Source of the DNA: Blastobasis lacticolella | Lineage: Eukaryota > Arthropoda > Insecta > Lepidoptera > Blastobasidae | NCBI GenBank assembly: GCA_905147135.1 | Contig: LR990053.1 | Location: forward strand, 17,558,501 to 17,622,500 | DNA length: 64,000 nt | Reading direction: 5' to 3' | Part shown: one piece after another, positions 19,065-29,715 of the stretch | Position numbering within the stretch: position 1 is the stretch's first letter | Layout: the number at the start of each line of letters is the position of its first letter | Program-made: the position numbers and the translations under genes | The notes under the pieces: generated by a model | Database searches by the model: none | What the model saw: the letters and a program-made list of their open reading frames with translations, nothing else | Told to the model about the DNA's origin: nothing

Positions 19065-21039
19065 TCTTGAACGCACACTCGTGCAGTGCGCTGCGCAGTG
19101 CACTGCACGATGTGGCAAAACTTGTTACACGCCGAGCAATTTGTATGCAAGTACATTGACAGATGGCGGAATGTCCCACTATGCAGGGCGCCGCGCGGCG
19201 CACTGCGTGATGGGGCAACACCCGCAATTGAAGCCCGAAATGTCAGTTCTGTATAAATTTGTCTACGTTTCTCAATTTGGCCCCATCGTGCAGCGTGCGG
19301 TGCGATGTCAGTAGATGTCAACATGAAACGTCACATCTGACTGTTTCTTTTTACCAATAATTCGAATCTTTCCTCTTTATGTGACACAGTTCACACACAT
19401 ATATCGGTCTACTTTATTTAGTACAGATACAACGCGTGTGAATGAAATAGGAAACCGACCTTGTCAAAGAAAGTTTGACCTCTAATGCGTAAGTCTAAAA
19501 TATACACTCTTTTATACTTACTACTGATGTTATACTTTGTAGTTATAGTTTTAAATGAACCACCATGGTATACACTCAGTTTAAGAAAACATTCGTAAAG
19601 GACAGAAATAACTACGTTTTAAAACATTTTGTCGTAATATTGTCCCAAAATCATGTCTTCAACCGGTTGAGGACAAATTTAAGCAGTGCGGTTTATCCTA
19701 CAACAGAATCAATCAATGTGAATAAAAATTCCTATCATGACCGAATCAATCTTCTGAACTTAAAAATTTTGAAGTTTTTATGTCTAATATCCTCAAGATA
19801 ATTTATTTGAATGTATTATCATAGAGCCTGTAACCATCGGACAATCAATGCGCTTTTAACGACAATCGGCCAAGTAGTTTTCGAGCTAGAATAAACATCC
19901 ATACAAACATTCATATCAACATACATACACACAAACCCCTTTCTCCCGCAAGAGTACGACTTTGACGACATACGACAGAGACGACATTGTTCCACTTGCT
20001 ATGGTCCTGACAAATCTCTGTCGATTCTTCCACGTTTATCAACTTTACATACATAGATTGTTAACTTCATTACCCTCCCCTAGCTCCAACGTAGTCGGGT
20101 AAAAAGTATCAGTTATAGTATAGTATTCGCGGAAGTTGCATGGTTCAATTTCTTTAGATATTACTGATGTTATACTTTTTAGTTAAAATTTGGAATGACA
20201 CCACGGTCTACAGATGGTAAAACTATGGACACCTGTCAAAAGTAAACATCCAAAGAAAAAATTCGTTTTCAAAGATTTTAAAGTAAAATTATGTCTTCTT
20301 CCGAGAATGAAGACATGTTGGCCGTACTGCAGATAGTTAATATGCAAAAATGAAGACGACCTCGACGTAAATATTGGGTGCACTCTATATGGAATACCGG
20401 TGAAAAAATAGACTTACCAGTTGATGGTAAACCTGGAAATGTATCCGGACCGTTTTCAGCAGGTTTTCAGGATGTCACCATTATGTTATAATCAAATATT
20501 AAACCGAGCCAGATCAAGGTTACAAAAACGGCACACAAATTGTAATGTCAATGTAGCATTGACAATAATATAAATTAAATAATCATCGTGGCGTCATTAT
20601 GATGATGTTCACTTCAATATAATGTTTTATGAGCTTGTTGAAAAACATCCTGCACCATACGATTATAATCGATCAGATTACTCTAAACGGAAAGTGAGAG
20701 ACAAGATGCGGATAATGATAGTAAGGAAATTAAACGGCAATTTACGTGGGGACAATAATGTCTGACCATGCCAGCCCGCTAGGCACGGGAACGAGAGTTC
20801 AACCCACGAAGCGATGGCTAGACGTCGACAGAACGACGACGACATAGACGTAGAACGACATGCGTGCCAACAAACTAAACTAACCAAGGATACCGAAGAC
20901 CGAGCGAAGTGGACCAAGAGGAGTAGGAAGGCGGACTACTGGCAACCAAAATTTAACACCAAGACGATGATAATGATGATCTTGGCGTCAAATCCTGTTT
21001 GTGCTCTCGCACGCGAGGACCCGGGGTCCGCTTTGACTA
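19065..21039 (+). repeat. Repeat A, copy 1
   Basis: Matches the split copy at 34322-39061 over its length but lacks roughly 420 bp corresponding to about 34740-35165. It begins with a CpG-rich zone of GTGCGCCGCGCGGCGCAC-like palindromes (19080-19210), continues through AT-rich DNA, and ends in an RTE-like LINE C-terminal relic and a GGACCCGGGGTCCGCTTTGA end. With copy 2 (21100-22632) it forms a large inverted repeat. The 78-codon frame at 19565-19801 is near-identical in copy 2 but has an early stop in copy 3, so it is not a conserved gene. Confidence 0.85.
20690..20985 (+). pseudogene. RTE-like LINE C-terminal relic within repeat A copy 1
   Basis: Reads STHEAMARRRQ in one frame and KDTEDRAKWTKRSRKADYW in another, corresponding to the RW-L-D-V ... 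T-x-E-D-A-x-D-R-x-x-W-R-x-x-I-R-K-A-D C terminus of RTE elements. It ends in GATGATAATGATGAT. The better-preserved counterpart at 38740-39005 keeps PTKRWLDVDKNDMRANKL in frame. No catalytic domain remains. Confidence 0.65.
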
Positions 21040-21099
21040 TTTTATTTTATTTTTTCTTTATTAAGGAAAACAAACAGCTTACAATATTGCATACAATAT
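21040..21099 (-). repeat. LINE poly-A/3' UTR scrap at the repeat A junction
   Basis: TTTTATTTTATTTTTTCTTTATTAAGGAAAACAAAC on the + strand (given here only as the region 21040-21075) resembles a reversed LINE tail. It lies exactly between the end of repeat A copy 1 and the start of copy 2. Confidence 0.4.
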
Positions 21100-22632
21100 G
21101 ATTCACCATCTCTAGACCGTGGTAAGTCATTCCATATTTTAACTTAAAAGTATAACATCAGTAATATCTAAAGAAATTGAACCATGCAACTTCCGCGAAT
21201 ACTATACTATAACTGATACTTTTTACCCGACTACGATGGAGCTAAGGGAGGGTAATGAAGTTAACAATCTATGTATGTAAAGTTGATAAACGTGGAAGAA
21301 TCGACAGAGATTTGTCAGGACCATAGCAAGTGGAACAATGTCGTCTCTGTCGTATATCGTCAATGTCGTACTCTTGCGGGAGAAAGGGGTTTGTGTGTAT
21401 GTATGTTGATATGAATGTTTGTATGGATGTTTATTCTAGCTCGAAAACTACTTGGCCGATTGTCGTTAAAAGCGCATTGATTGTCCGATGGTTACAGGCT
21501 CTATGATAATACATTCAAATAAATTATCTTGAGGATATTAGACATAAAAACTTCAAAAATTTTAAGTTCAGAAGATTGATTCGGTCATGATAGGAATTTT
21601 TATTCACATTGATTGATTCTGTTGTAGGATAAACCGCACTGCTTAAATTTGTCCTCAACCGGTTGAAGACATGATTTTGGGACAATATTACGACAAAATG
21701 TTTTAAAACGTAGTTATTTCTGTCCTTTACGAATGTTTTCTTAAACTGAGTGTATACCATGGTGGTTCATTCAAAACTATAACTACAAAGTATAACATCA
21801 GTAGTAAGTATAAAAGAGTGTATATAACGAAAACTAGATCCTAAAAAGAAATGATAGTGCCCGTCGATATCTATAAGTATTTGCTGTTCTGGAACAAGCG
21901 TTTTAAGGCAAATAGTTTCCGAGTTATTACAGTTTTAAGATTGACAGCTGTCATCCGAAATGTTGATTTCGACTATCATTTCTCTTCAGGAACTAGTGTT
22001 CAAGGAGCGATAGTTTTAGAGTTATTATAGTATTAAGTTTGACAGCTATCATCCGGAATGTAGATCTCGACGAGTACTATCATTTCTCTTTAGGAACTAG
22101 TATTCTAGCACCAATAGTTTCAGAGTTATTACAGTTTTAAGTTTGACAGGTGCCATCCAAAATGTAGATTTCCACGAGTACCAGCATTTCTTTTTAGAAA
22201 CTAGTGTTCTAGAACCAAATATGCCTTATTTATAATTCGGGATGAACTGAGAAGAGAATGACGACAGGATCACGAAAGCGAAACAACTTCGATAATGTTA
22301 AAGAATCAGAAAAAGGGGAGGGGCTTACGCATCAGCGGTCAAACTTTCTTTGACAAGGTCGGTTTCCTATTTCATTCACACGCGTTGTATCTGTACTAAA
22401 AAAAGTAGACAGATATATGTGTGTGAACTGTGTCACATAAAGAGGAAAGATTCGAACTGTTGGTAAAAAGAAACAGTCAGATGTGACGTTTCATGTTGAC
22501 ATCTACTGACATCGCACCGCACGCTGCACGATGGGGCCAAATTGAAAAACGTAGACAAAATTCATACAGAACTGACATTTCGGGCTTCAATTGCGGGTGT
22601 TGCCCCATCATGCAGTGCGCCGCGCGGCACGT
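21100..22632 (-). repeat. Repeat A, copy 2 (inverted, truncated)
   Basis: The reverse complement of the first two thirds of repeat A. It includes the block absent from copy 1 (about 21825-22335) and ends at 22632 in the CpG-rich GCGCCGCGCGGC zone, where a LINE relic starts. Copies 1 and 2 share about 1 kb of inverted sequence around an 880-bp loop. The frame at 21524-21760 mirrors the one at 19565-19801 with one residue changed. Confidence 0.85.
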
Positions 22633-23352
22633 TGGTGTCCCATCTGGGCTTCCGCAGGGCTCGCACCTGGGTCCTCTCCTCTATAATGTCTACATCTTCG
22701 ATATCGGTCGCTGCTTCAAATATGCAGATCATCTATTATATGCAGATGACAAGAAATTTTTTATGGGGGTAAATTCTGTTACCGACTGCGAGTTAATTCA
22801 ACACGACCTGAACAATCTGTATAAATACTATAAGATGAACGGTATAACAGTCAGTACCGGAAAGTGCCAAACCATAAGCTTCACTCGGAAACCTACACCA
22901 ATACAATGTAATTATACATTTAATAGTAACAATGTGGAGCGAGTGACACTGGTGCGCGATCTGGGGATTCGCGTATGACGTTTACTAATCACATTGACTA
23001 CATAGTTAAGAAATCTTATCGTAATCTCGGGTTTGTTCTGCGTACTTGTCAACCGTTTCATAGTACGCTCAGTCACAAAATAGTATACTATGCATACTCA
23101 TGCTACGAACATACATTCGCAGCATTTTGAAATTCTCCAGTTCAATATGGTATCCCATATACGCTATCCATAAAAATAGACTCGAGTCAGTCCAAAAAAA
23201 GTTCATAAAATTTCTTTATTACTTATAAAACAAAAAAATCTCCATAATCCTATCATATCATATATATTGTCACCTTCACAGACTGCTAACTCTCGAGGAG
23301 AGACGTGATCTGCTGGACATGGGGTATCTATCTGATATTGTCACAGGGCGTC
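22633..23352 (+). pseudogene. LINE reverse transcriptase relic
   Basis: The frame from 22633 to the stop at 22976-22978 (entered from repeat A) reads GLPQGSHLGPLLYNVYIFDI, then KYADHLLYADDKKFF: reverse transcriptase motifs B and C, with the catalytic Y-A-D-D intact. After a frameshift the sequence continues FTNHIDYIVKKSYRNLGF and later HRLLTLEERRDLLDMGYLSD, typical of LINE C-terminal regions. It starts inside motif B (no endonuclease, no motif A), is frameshifted, and is cut off by a SINE tail at 23353. Confidence 0.85.
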
Positions 23353-23618
23353 TAAATAAAATAAATAAATAAAATAAATATTCGTGGACAAATTCACACA
23401 GCGCCATCTAGCCCCAAACTAAGCAAAGCTTGTACTATGGGTGCTAGATAACTGATATATTACTTAAATACTTTTTTTTTTTAATACATACTTATTATAC
23501 ATAGATACCTAGACCCGTAACAGAAATTAAAATTCATCATTTCAATTTCTGCTTGGCCGGGAATCGAACCCGGGATCTCTTGCGTGGCAGACCGGCATGT
23601 TGACCATTCACTCAGGTC
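23353..23618 (-). mobile_element. tRNA-derived SINE, copy 3
   Basis: Same family as 11410-11683: the head (GGGTTCGATTCCCGG on the - strand) ends near 23618, the body carries ACGGGTCTAGGT and the AGATGGCGCTGTGTGAATTT block, and the tail is an AAATAAATAAAT run at 23353-23380. Confidence 0.85.
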
Positions 23619-23962
23619 TAAATTGCTATGAACTGGTGTCGCAGGTTGGCTTAAATGTACCTCCTCGACGCACTCGACACACATCTTTATTTTACATCCA
23701 TAGGGTTTCCACTAACTATGGAAGGAACAAGGTGTTCACTAGGATATTTAATACATACAACAGTTCGTTCACTCACATTGACCCATTTCTTTTATCTAGG
23801 GACTCTTTCAAAAGAAAAAGAAAATCTGCTATGTTTGAACGACAAGGTGCTACATAGCATCTCCTATCTGTAGTAAAGTGAGCAGTATATAACCAATAGC
23901 ACTCGCAGTTGACTGGGTGAACATTCCCCCCGGCATGCATCAATGATGGGACTCTTCAGCAT

Positions 23963-24278
23963 ATATTGATGTATGGCGGGTGGATCCTAACACTTCGGGA
24001 ACGTTTGTAAAAGTTTTGTTGGGCGTACCTAATTATCTAGTTTTTATTATCACAGATTCTTGATTGATGGGATCTACATAAGTACCTGAAGTATAAATAA
24101 AATAGATAATCGTGGACCCTATATTGATGTATGGCGGGTGGATCCTACCACTTTGGGAACGATTGTAAAAGTTTTGTTGGGCGTACCTAATTATCTAGTT
24201 TTTATTATCACAGATTTTTGATTGATGGGATCTGCATAAGTACCTGAAGTATAAATAAAATAGATAATCGTGGACCCA
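23963..24278. repeat. Two 158-bp direct tandem units
   Basis: 23963-24120 and 24121-24278 are near-identical (a handful of substitutions), each running from ATATTGATGTATGGCGGGTG to GATAATCGTGGACC. The right end of each unit is the tail of the SINE that follows the second unit, so the duplication includes host flank plus SINE tail. Confidence 0.9.
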
Positions 24279-24500
24279 AACTTGGCAAGGCTTGAACTAT
24301 GGGTGCTGGCCAACTGATATACTGCTTATTTACTTCCAATGTACTGTTTGTGCATGAAGTATAAATAAATACTTTTTAAATACATGCTTATTATACATAG
24401 AACACCCAGACCCGTAACAGAAGTTAAACTTCGTCATTAAAAATTGCTTCCAGGCCGGGAATCGAACCCGGGACCTCTTGCGTGGCTGGCTTGTGGCTGC
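24262..24500 (-). mobile_element. tRNA-derived SINE, copy 4
   Basis: Head with GGGTTCGATTCCCGGCC (- strand) near 24455-24475, body with CCCAGACCCGTAACAGAAG on the + strand, and tail at GATAATCGTGGACCC. The end of the head is degenerate and the TAGATGGCGC block is partly lost. Confidence 0.75.
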
Positions 24501-24779
24501 GGTATGTATTTCTGATGCGGCTCACACTCACAGTACTCACACCCATGTTATGAATGCACTGATAAGTAACTCATACCACATATTAACATTTGGATAAAGG
24601 TTACTTGTACACAAGACATAGTAGCACATATTTGTATGTGCAGTTATGCACTTTATCTGTCATATCTTATTGATTTATTATATCTATTGATGAAACACTC
24701 GCTTAGACAGGTACCCGTACAAAAGAAGTACGTTTGAATTGGACCGATGATGGACGGCAATCTCGAGCATCACGTGGAT

Positions 24780-24995
24780 TTGTTGCTTTATGTGTTTGAT
24801 ACCTAACTTCTATTATAATGAGTTAATTTAAGGTACGATTGTTCAATGTAAAAACAGTTGTTTATGTGACTGTTACCTTACCTTCTAAGATACTAGGTTC
24901 ATTTGGAGTACGGTTATTCTGCTTAAAAACTGTTGTTTATGTGTTCGATGTTTATCTTCTACGATACTAAGTTGATTTAAGATACGATTATTTTG
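24780..24995 (+). repeat. Diverged ~72-bp tandem repeat, three units
   Basis: The motif GTTGTTTATGTG ... CTTCTA ... GATACTA(A/G)GTT recurs about every 72 bp (24782, 24854, 24927). Each unit includes GGTACGATTGTT-like sequence. It is old; no coding meaning. Confidence 0.6.
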
Positions 24996-25042
24996 TTAAA
25001 TAACATGTTCGTTAGATACCTAATATTAATATTAAAAAATAC

Positions 25043-25238
25043 CGGCCGGGCAGAAATTGAAATGATGAATTTTAATTTCTGTTACGGGTCTGGGTGTTCT
25101 ATGTATAATAAGTATGTATTTAAAAGTATTTAAGTAGTATATCAGTTATCTAGCACCCATAGCACAAGCTTTGCTTAGTTTGGGGCTAGATGGCGCTGTG
25201 TGAATTTGTCCACGAATATTTATTTATATTTACGAATA
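25043..25238 (+). mobile_element. tRNA-derived SINE, copy 5 (headless)
   Basis: Begins at the head/body junction (CCGGCCGGGCAGAAATTG) and continues with the GGTCTGGGTGTTCTATG block, GGGGCTAGATGGCGCTG and a TATTTATTTAT tail. The Pol III promoter half is missing, as expected from 5' truncation. Confidence 0.8.
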
Positions 25239-25511
25239 TAAGCGTGGATAACTGTCATTGGCCTAGTGACAAAGTTCACATCAAAATGTAATAAACCTAT
25301 TTTATGGCTGTTGTTATCCCTTATAAAAAAAAAAAGGTTTTAACGGGCCCAGCGAGACCCTCGCTGGAGGAGGTCGCTGTCTGGTTGAAGGACCCCTCGG
25401 ACGCGATGTCTACATCATATCTACACTACGAGAATTATCATTATCCAAATCTATCATTACCACCATTCCAGGTTAGCTGGAAGAAATCCCTTTTTCGCGC
25501 CCCCGATGTTT

Positions 25512-25876
25512 GATGTGCCCCCGACGCCTGTATCGCCTCTCACTTGAGACTGGTATTGTACCTAAGTCGTGGAAGCTTGCCAATGTGCAGCCAGTGCCCA
25601 AAAAAGGCAGTCATGCCGACCCTGCCAACTACCGCCCTATTCCGGTCACTTCCATACTCTGTAAAATTATGGAACGTGCACTGAACAACAAACTCCTTAC
25701 GCATCTTGAAGGTCAACGATCACCACTACGGATTCAGCCGTGGTCGGTCTACTGGGGACCTTCTGGTGTATGCCACACAATTATGGAGTGAGGCCATTGA
25801 GAGACATGGTGAAGCCCTTGCTGTGTCTCTTGATATCTCCAAGGCCTTTGACAGGGTTTGGCATGCAGGCCTTCTA
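25512..25876 (+). pseudogene. Jockey-like LINE reverse transcriptase fragment
   Basis: Nearly identical to the young LINE at 62640-63025: YRLSLETGIVPKSWKLANVQ, then NYRPIPVTSILCKIMERALN, and after a shift GFSRGRSTGDLLVYATQLW, then SLDISKAFDRVWHAGLLE. It spans only the finger region up to motif A (D-I-S-K-A-F-D). It has an internal deletion near its start, a frameshift near 25715, and ends where a SINE joins. Confidence 0.9.
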
Positions 25877-26000
25877 GAATACCCAGACCCGTTACAGAAG
25901 TTAAAATTCATCATTACAATTTCTGCCCGGCCGGGAAACGAACCCGCAACCTCTTGTATGGCAAACTAGCATGTTAACCACTGAACCACTCAGGACGTCA
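25877..26000 (-). mobile_element. tRNA-derived SINE, copy 6 (3'-truncated)
   Basis: The head (AGTGGTTAACATGC with degenerate B box GGTTCGTTTCCCGG on the - strand) and the first part of the body up to GGTCTGGGTATTC are present. The element then runs directly into the LINE fragment ending at 25876, giving a LINE-SINE junction without an intervening tail. Confidence 0.75.
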
Positions 26001-26519
26001 CACACTATCGTACTCCTGACATAACTCTGCCGTACTCCTGCCATACCCCTACGGTAAATCTACCGTACCCCTACTCTCTCTATCTCCTCTCTACGAGTCC
26101 TTCAACCCCGCCTCACCCCCCTCAATATAATAATATTTTCAATTCATTAGTATTAATTATATATTATATAATAAATACCATAATAATAATTAGAATTTTA
26201 TCGAAATATTAATATCGATAATAATTCGATTTTGTCAATCCCTAGCGTAAATGTAAATTCAGAGAGGATTTACAGCACACACGCAACGCAATGTGTGTAT
26301 GTGGTAGTGACCGATGGACTAATCACAGCGCTCCGTTTGACTTTGCGTGTGCGTGCGTAAGCCTGTGCATATTAAGTTGCATGAGTAGTGGTAAAAATAG
26401 TGGGGTCGGGAACGGCGGCATCGGTTTTGGTACAAATGGCGAAGATGCCATTTCTATCGTGTTCTGTGATCAGTAAATATTCAAATAATGTACATAATCA
26501 GGAAAGAGTCATTGATACA

Positions 26520-26595
26520 TGACCGCAGTGGGATTCGCACCCGGTAACTCTCGTTTACGAGTCGGATGCCCTAACCACTCAACCACCGACGCTTT
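26520..26595 (-). repeat. tRNA-like SINE head (family 2)
   Basis: On the - strand: GTCGGTGGTTGAGTGGTTAG (A-box region), then CCGACTCGTAAACGAGAG and GGGTGCGAATCCCAC (B box). The order and spacing fit a tRNA-derived Pol III head. It could be taken for a tRNA gene, but the arms do not fold cleanly. Confidence 0.55.
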
Positions 26596-26599
26596 CCCA

Positions 26600-27130
26600 T
26601 TCCCTTTCCCCTTAGGTAACTTTGAATAAATACGGAAAAAGATGTAGCCTCAACTACCCAGATTATCGTAAGTACCTACCTGATAACGATTACGATCAAA
26701 TAAAAATTGTACCTACCTTTTCTTTTATATCAAAGAATCTAAGTAAATAAGTATCTTCAAAGATAATGATTTACGCGAAAATATACTTACGAACTGAAAA
26801 TGCTAATTAGTCAGACTAGCAACAAAGGAATGACTAAATAGTCTAGTTGTTGTTTCCTCATTTCATGTTGTTTGTTATTAATAATTTTGTTTGTGCATTT
26901 TTATGACGCGTTTTCTAAATACTTTTTTTTAATTTTTTGTTTTACGTCTCTGGAGTCGAGCCACTGACCTCAAAAAATACCTATTTGGAGGTCAGTGATT
27001 CAACGCCTTTGTGCCATTTATTATGTGTTAGTGGTGTTATTGTGTGTAAATAAATGTTTTCTATTTCTATTAAATATCCTGTTAGGGGGAGTTTAGACTA
27101 TAAGGGTACCGTAGGCTATCTTATCATCGA
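26600..27130. other. No gene seen
   Basis: AT-rich DNA with no supported frame or repeat beyond the retrotransposon boundary at about 27137. Confidence 0.4.
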
Positions 27131-27136
27131 ATACAA

Positions 27137-27180
27137 GAAATGAATGAATGAATGAATGAATGAATGAATGAATGAATGTA
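27137..27180 (-). repeat. (GAAT)n microsatellite = LINE 3' tail
   Basis: About ten head-to-tail GAAT units mark the 3' terminus of the CR1-like LINE (CATT repeats in element sense). The tail probably arose by slippage during target-primed reverse transcription. Confidence 0.85.
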
Positions 27181-27614
27181 TTTATTTGTGGTACACAGGT
27201 AAAAATTTTTGGAGTACAATACAATATAAAGGTATCGCTGCGACCTGCCTTTCGGCGTACAAAATGAAGAAGCGGGATTATTCTAAAAAACAAAAACAAT
27301 AAAATTTCTCGTCAACTATGCTTAACAAAAGTATCAATAAACTCAAAATATAACTAATTTCACAGAATATCTACAGGTAATGTCAAGAAATTAAAATTAA
27401 GTAAATGATTTTTCGCATGTCGAAATTCTGAATTAGATACATAAATGTCAATTCATGAATATGAATACAAATTTCAATTTAAACCAATTCAAATGAGATT
27501 TTAAAAAATAATTAAATAATTTAAATTTACGATTCAAAAACAAAACTACATAATAGCTAATGAATGACAACAGTGGGGGTAACACCCGGCTAATACATTG
27601 ACCTAGTCAATAAA

Positions 27615-28391
27615 TTATGTTCCTCTACCTTCTGGTTTCTCAAAAAATTCTTCAACAGTGTACAACGTTCTTTCCACAAGATAATTGTGCAGTTGTTTTC
27701 TGAATCGATTTAAATTTTCGGCCTCACGTATTATTTTTGGAATAGCGTTATAAATTTTGGGTGCCATAGCAAAAACACTTTTATGGAACATAGCAGTTTT
27801 ACACGGGTGTAAATGCAGCTGGTCGCGGCGCCGGGCACTTTCAACACTTGGGAAAAGGTGACGGTTTGTATGCACAAATATCGCGACCTCGTAAACGTAC
27901 AGAGATGGCATTGTTAGTAGATTTAATTCCTTGAAGAAAGGCTTGCAACTATCGGTACGTCGCAAGTTGCAAATGGACCTTATACACCTTTTTTGTGCCT
28001 TGAATATTGCATCTTTCCCTGTTGCATTTCCCCAGAAAATTATTCCGTATCTTAATATCGAAACCACAAGACCATGATACGCCATAAGCACAGTCTTACG
28101 ACTAGCTACTTTGCTAAGTTTGTGAAGTGCGTACGAAGATTGGCAAATTCTGCTACATACATACTCTATGTGAGCATGCCAATTCATTTTACTATCTAAA
28201 TATAATCCTAAGAATTTTGTTATATTCGTTTCTTCAATTATATGTCCGTCATGCGTAATGCTACTATGAGTAGTCCCTTTAGATCGCTGTTTAAAATTAA
28301 TAATTTTTGTTTTTTTCAGATTTATTTGCAAGTTATTATTAAGTAACCAGTCAATTATATTAGATAAGATATTATTAATGTCAGTTAGATT
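27615..28391 (-). pseudogene. CR1-like LINE ORF2, C-terminal part after the MITE
   Basis: About 258 codons open to a stop at 27615, starting CNLTDINNILSNIIDWLLNN, then NLKKTKIINF (thumb side of the reverse transcriptase), FLGLYLDSKMNWHAHIEYVC, YGIIFWGN, and the terminal YNAIPKIIREAENLNRFRKQ block. These are the standard post-catalytic regions of CR1/Jockey-group proteins. It is separated from the catalytic core by the MITE, so no single product is possible from this copy. Confidence 0.85.
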
Positions 28392-28869
28392 ACACCGGCA
28401 CACAAAAAAACAAAAATTGTCTGTACACCGGGCGCCACCTATCTACGGGCATGTTTTTCAACCCGCTGAATACGAATTTTAAGTCAGTTTAGGCCGTCCA
28501 GCTTTCAATTTAGTGAATTCAAGTAAATTGCATAAAACCCCAAAAAAAAGCGAAAATACGATGTTTTGGCAAGAAAAAAAATTTTGACATCTAAGGCAAG
28601 CATAATTTTTATGTATTTTGGTCTGTTAAATACAAATTTCGATCGTACTTTAATCATAAACTTATTTAATTCGAAAAAAATTATAAAATGTCCTTAAAAA
28701 TTGCAAAAATCGTAAAAAATTTGGATATTCTTGGTACAAAAAATTTTCAAAATTGGAGGCTGGACGGCCTAAACTGACTTAAAATTCGTATTCAGCGGGT
28801 CGAAAAACATGCCCGTAGATAGGTGGCGCCCGGTGTACAGACAATTTTTTATTTTTTGTGTGCCAGTGT
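28392..28869. mobile_element. ~478-bp snap-back MITE inserted in the LINE
   Basis: Left GGCACACAAAAAAACAAAAA ... GGGCGCCACCTATCTACGGG is repeated inverted at the right end. About 100 bp of each arm pair with only a few mismatches, up to the GGCCGTCCAGC block at 28492-28502 and 28758-28768. It sits just after the F-A-D-D motif of the CR1-like reverse transcriptase, which proves it is the younger insertion. No internal ORF; the exact boundary and target duplication are unclear because the LINE bases next to the ends also look partly inverted. Confidence 0.9.
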
Positions 28870-29715
28870 TATTAAAGAGCACGGTGCAGTCATCAGCAAA
28901 CAGAGTAATTTCATTATTCATGGAGTTAACAATATCATTAATGTAAATAAGAAACAATAAGGGACCCAATACACTTCCTTGGGGTACACCATAGTGAACA
29001 CTGTTAGTGTTTGACAGATATTCAGTTTCAGTTTTTGTTTTGGGGCACATCCCGTTGATTTGTGTCATTTGCGTTCTATCGGAGAGATATGACTTTAATA
29101 ATTTATTGATATTTCCCCTAACCCCAATAGCTTCCAATTTGTTAATTAATATATTATGGTCAACGTGGTCAAAGGCCTTAGTTAAATCTAAAAATAATGC
29201 TAAAACGGGTAGACGATTATCCATTCTTAAATAAATGTTGTATAACGTGTCATATAAAGCCATGTTTATATTTTTATTTTTACGAAATCCCTTTTGCTGT
29301 GGTACTAATATTTTGTTCATTTCACAGTATTGATATAAGGAATTATAGATCACTTTCTCAATTATTTTAGAAAAAATTGGTATTAAGGCTATAGGCCTAT
29401 AACACGTAATGTCTTCACGGTCTCCTTTTTTAAATAATGGTTTTATTATTGTTGTTTTTAGTTTTTCTGGGAAAGCTCCTTCAGCAATACAGAGATTTAC
29501 GATATGGCTGAGTGGTGCCGAAATAATGTGCGACACGTATTTTACAACTTTAGTGCTGATATTGTCATATCCGGTACTGTTAGTATTATTTAAGTCTTTG
29601 ATTATTGAAAAAATGTCATAAGGAGTTACAGGAGTCATAAATAAAGAATTAGGTTTAGTGTTAGTTATGGTTTTTTTATAATTAGTTTTACTACTAGGTT
29701 TTGAATATGAGGTTG
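28870..29715 (-). pseudogene. CR1-like LINE ORF2, reverse transcriptase core
   Basis: After a frameshift near 29715 the frame is open to the MITE. It reads KPSSKTNYKKTITNTKPNSL, then TGYDNISTKVVKYVSHIISA, YRPIALIPIFSKIIEKVIYN, LFLDLTKAFDHVDHNILINK (motif A), GVPQGSVLGPLLFLIYIND (motif B) and EITLFADDCTVLF (motif C). All catalytic aspartates are present. The polymerase would copy the element RNA at the nicked target. The last ~30 codons of the open frame belong to the MITE. Confidence 0.9.

Noticed and set aside
19565..19801. 78-codon ORF near-identical on both arms of repeat A (also 21524-21760)
   Set aside because: The third copy (about 35230) has a stop after a few codons, and no domain is recognisable. 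The identity reflects duplication of the repeat, not selection on a protein.
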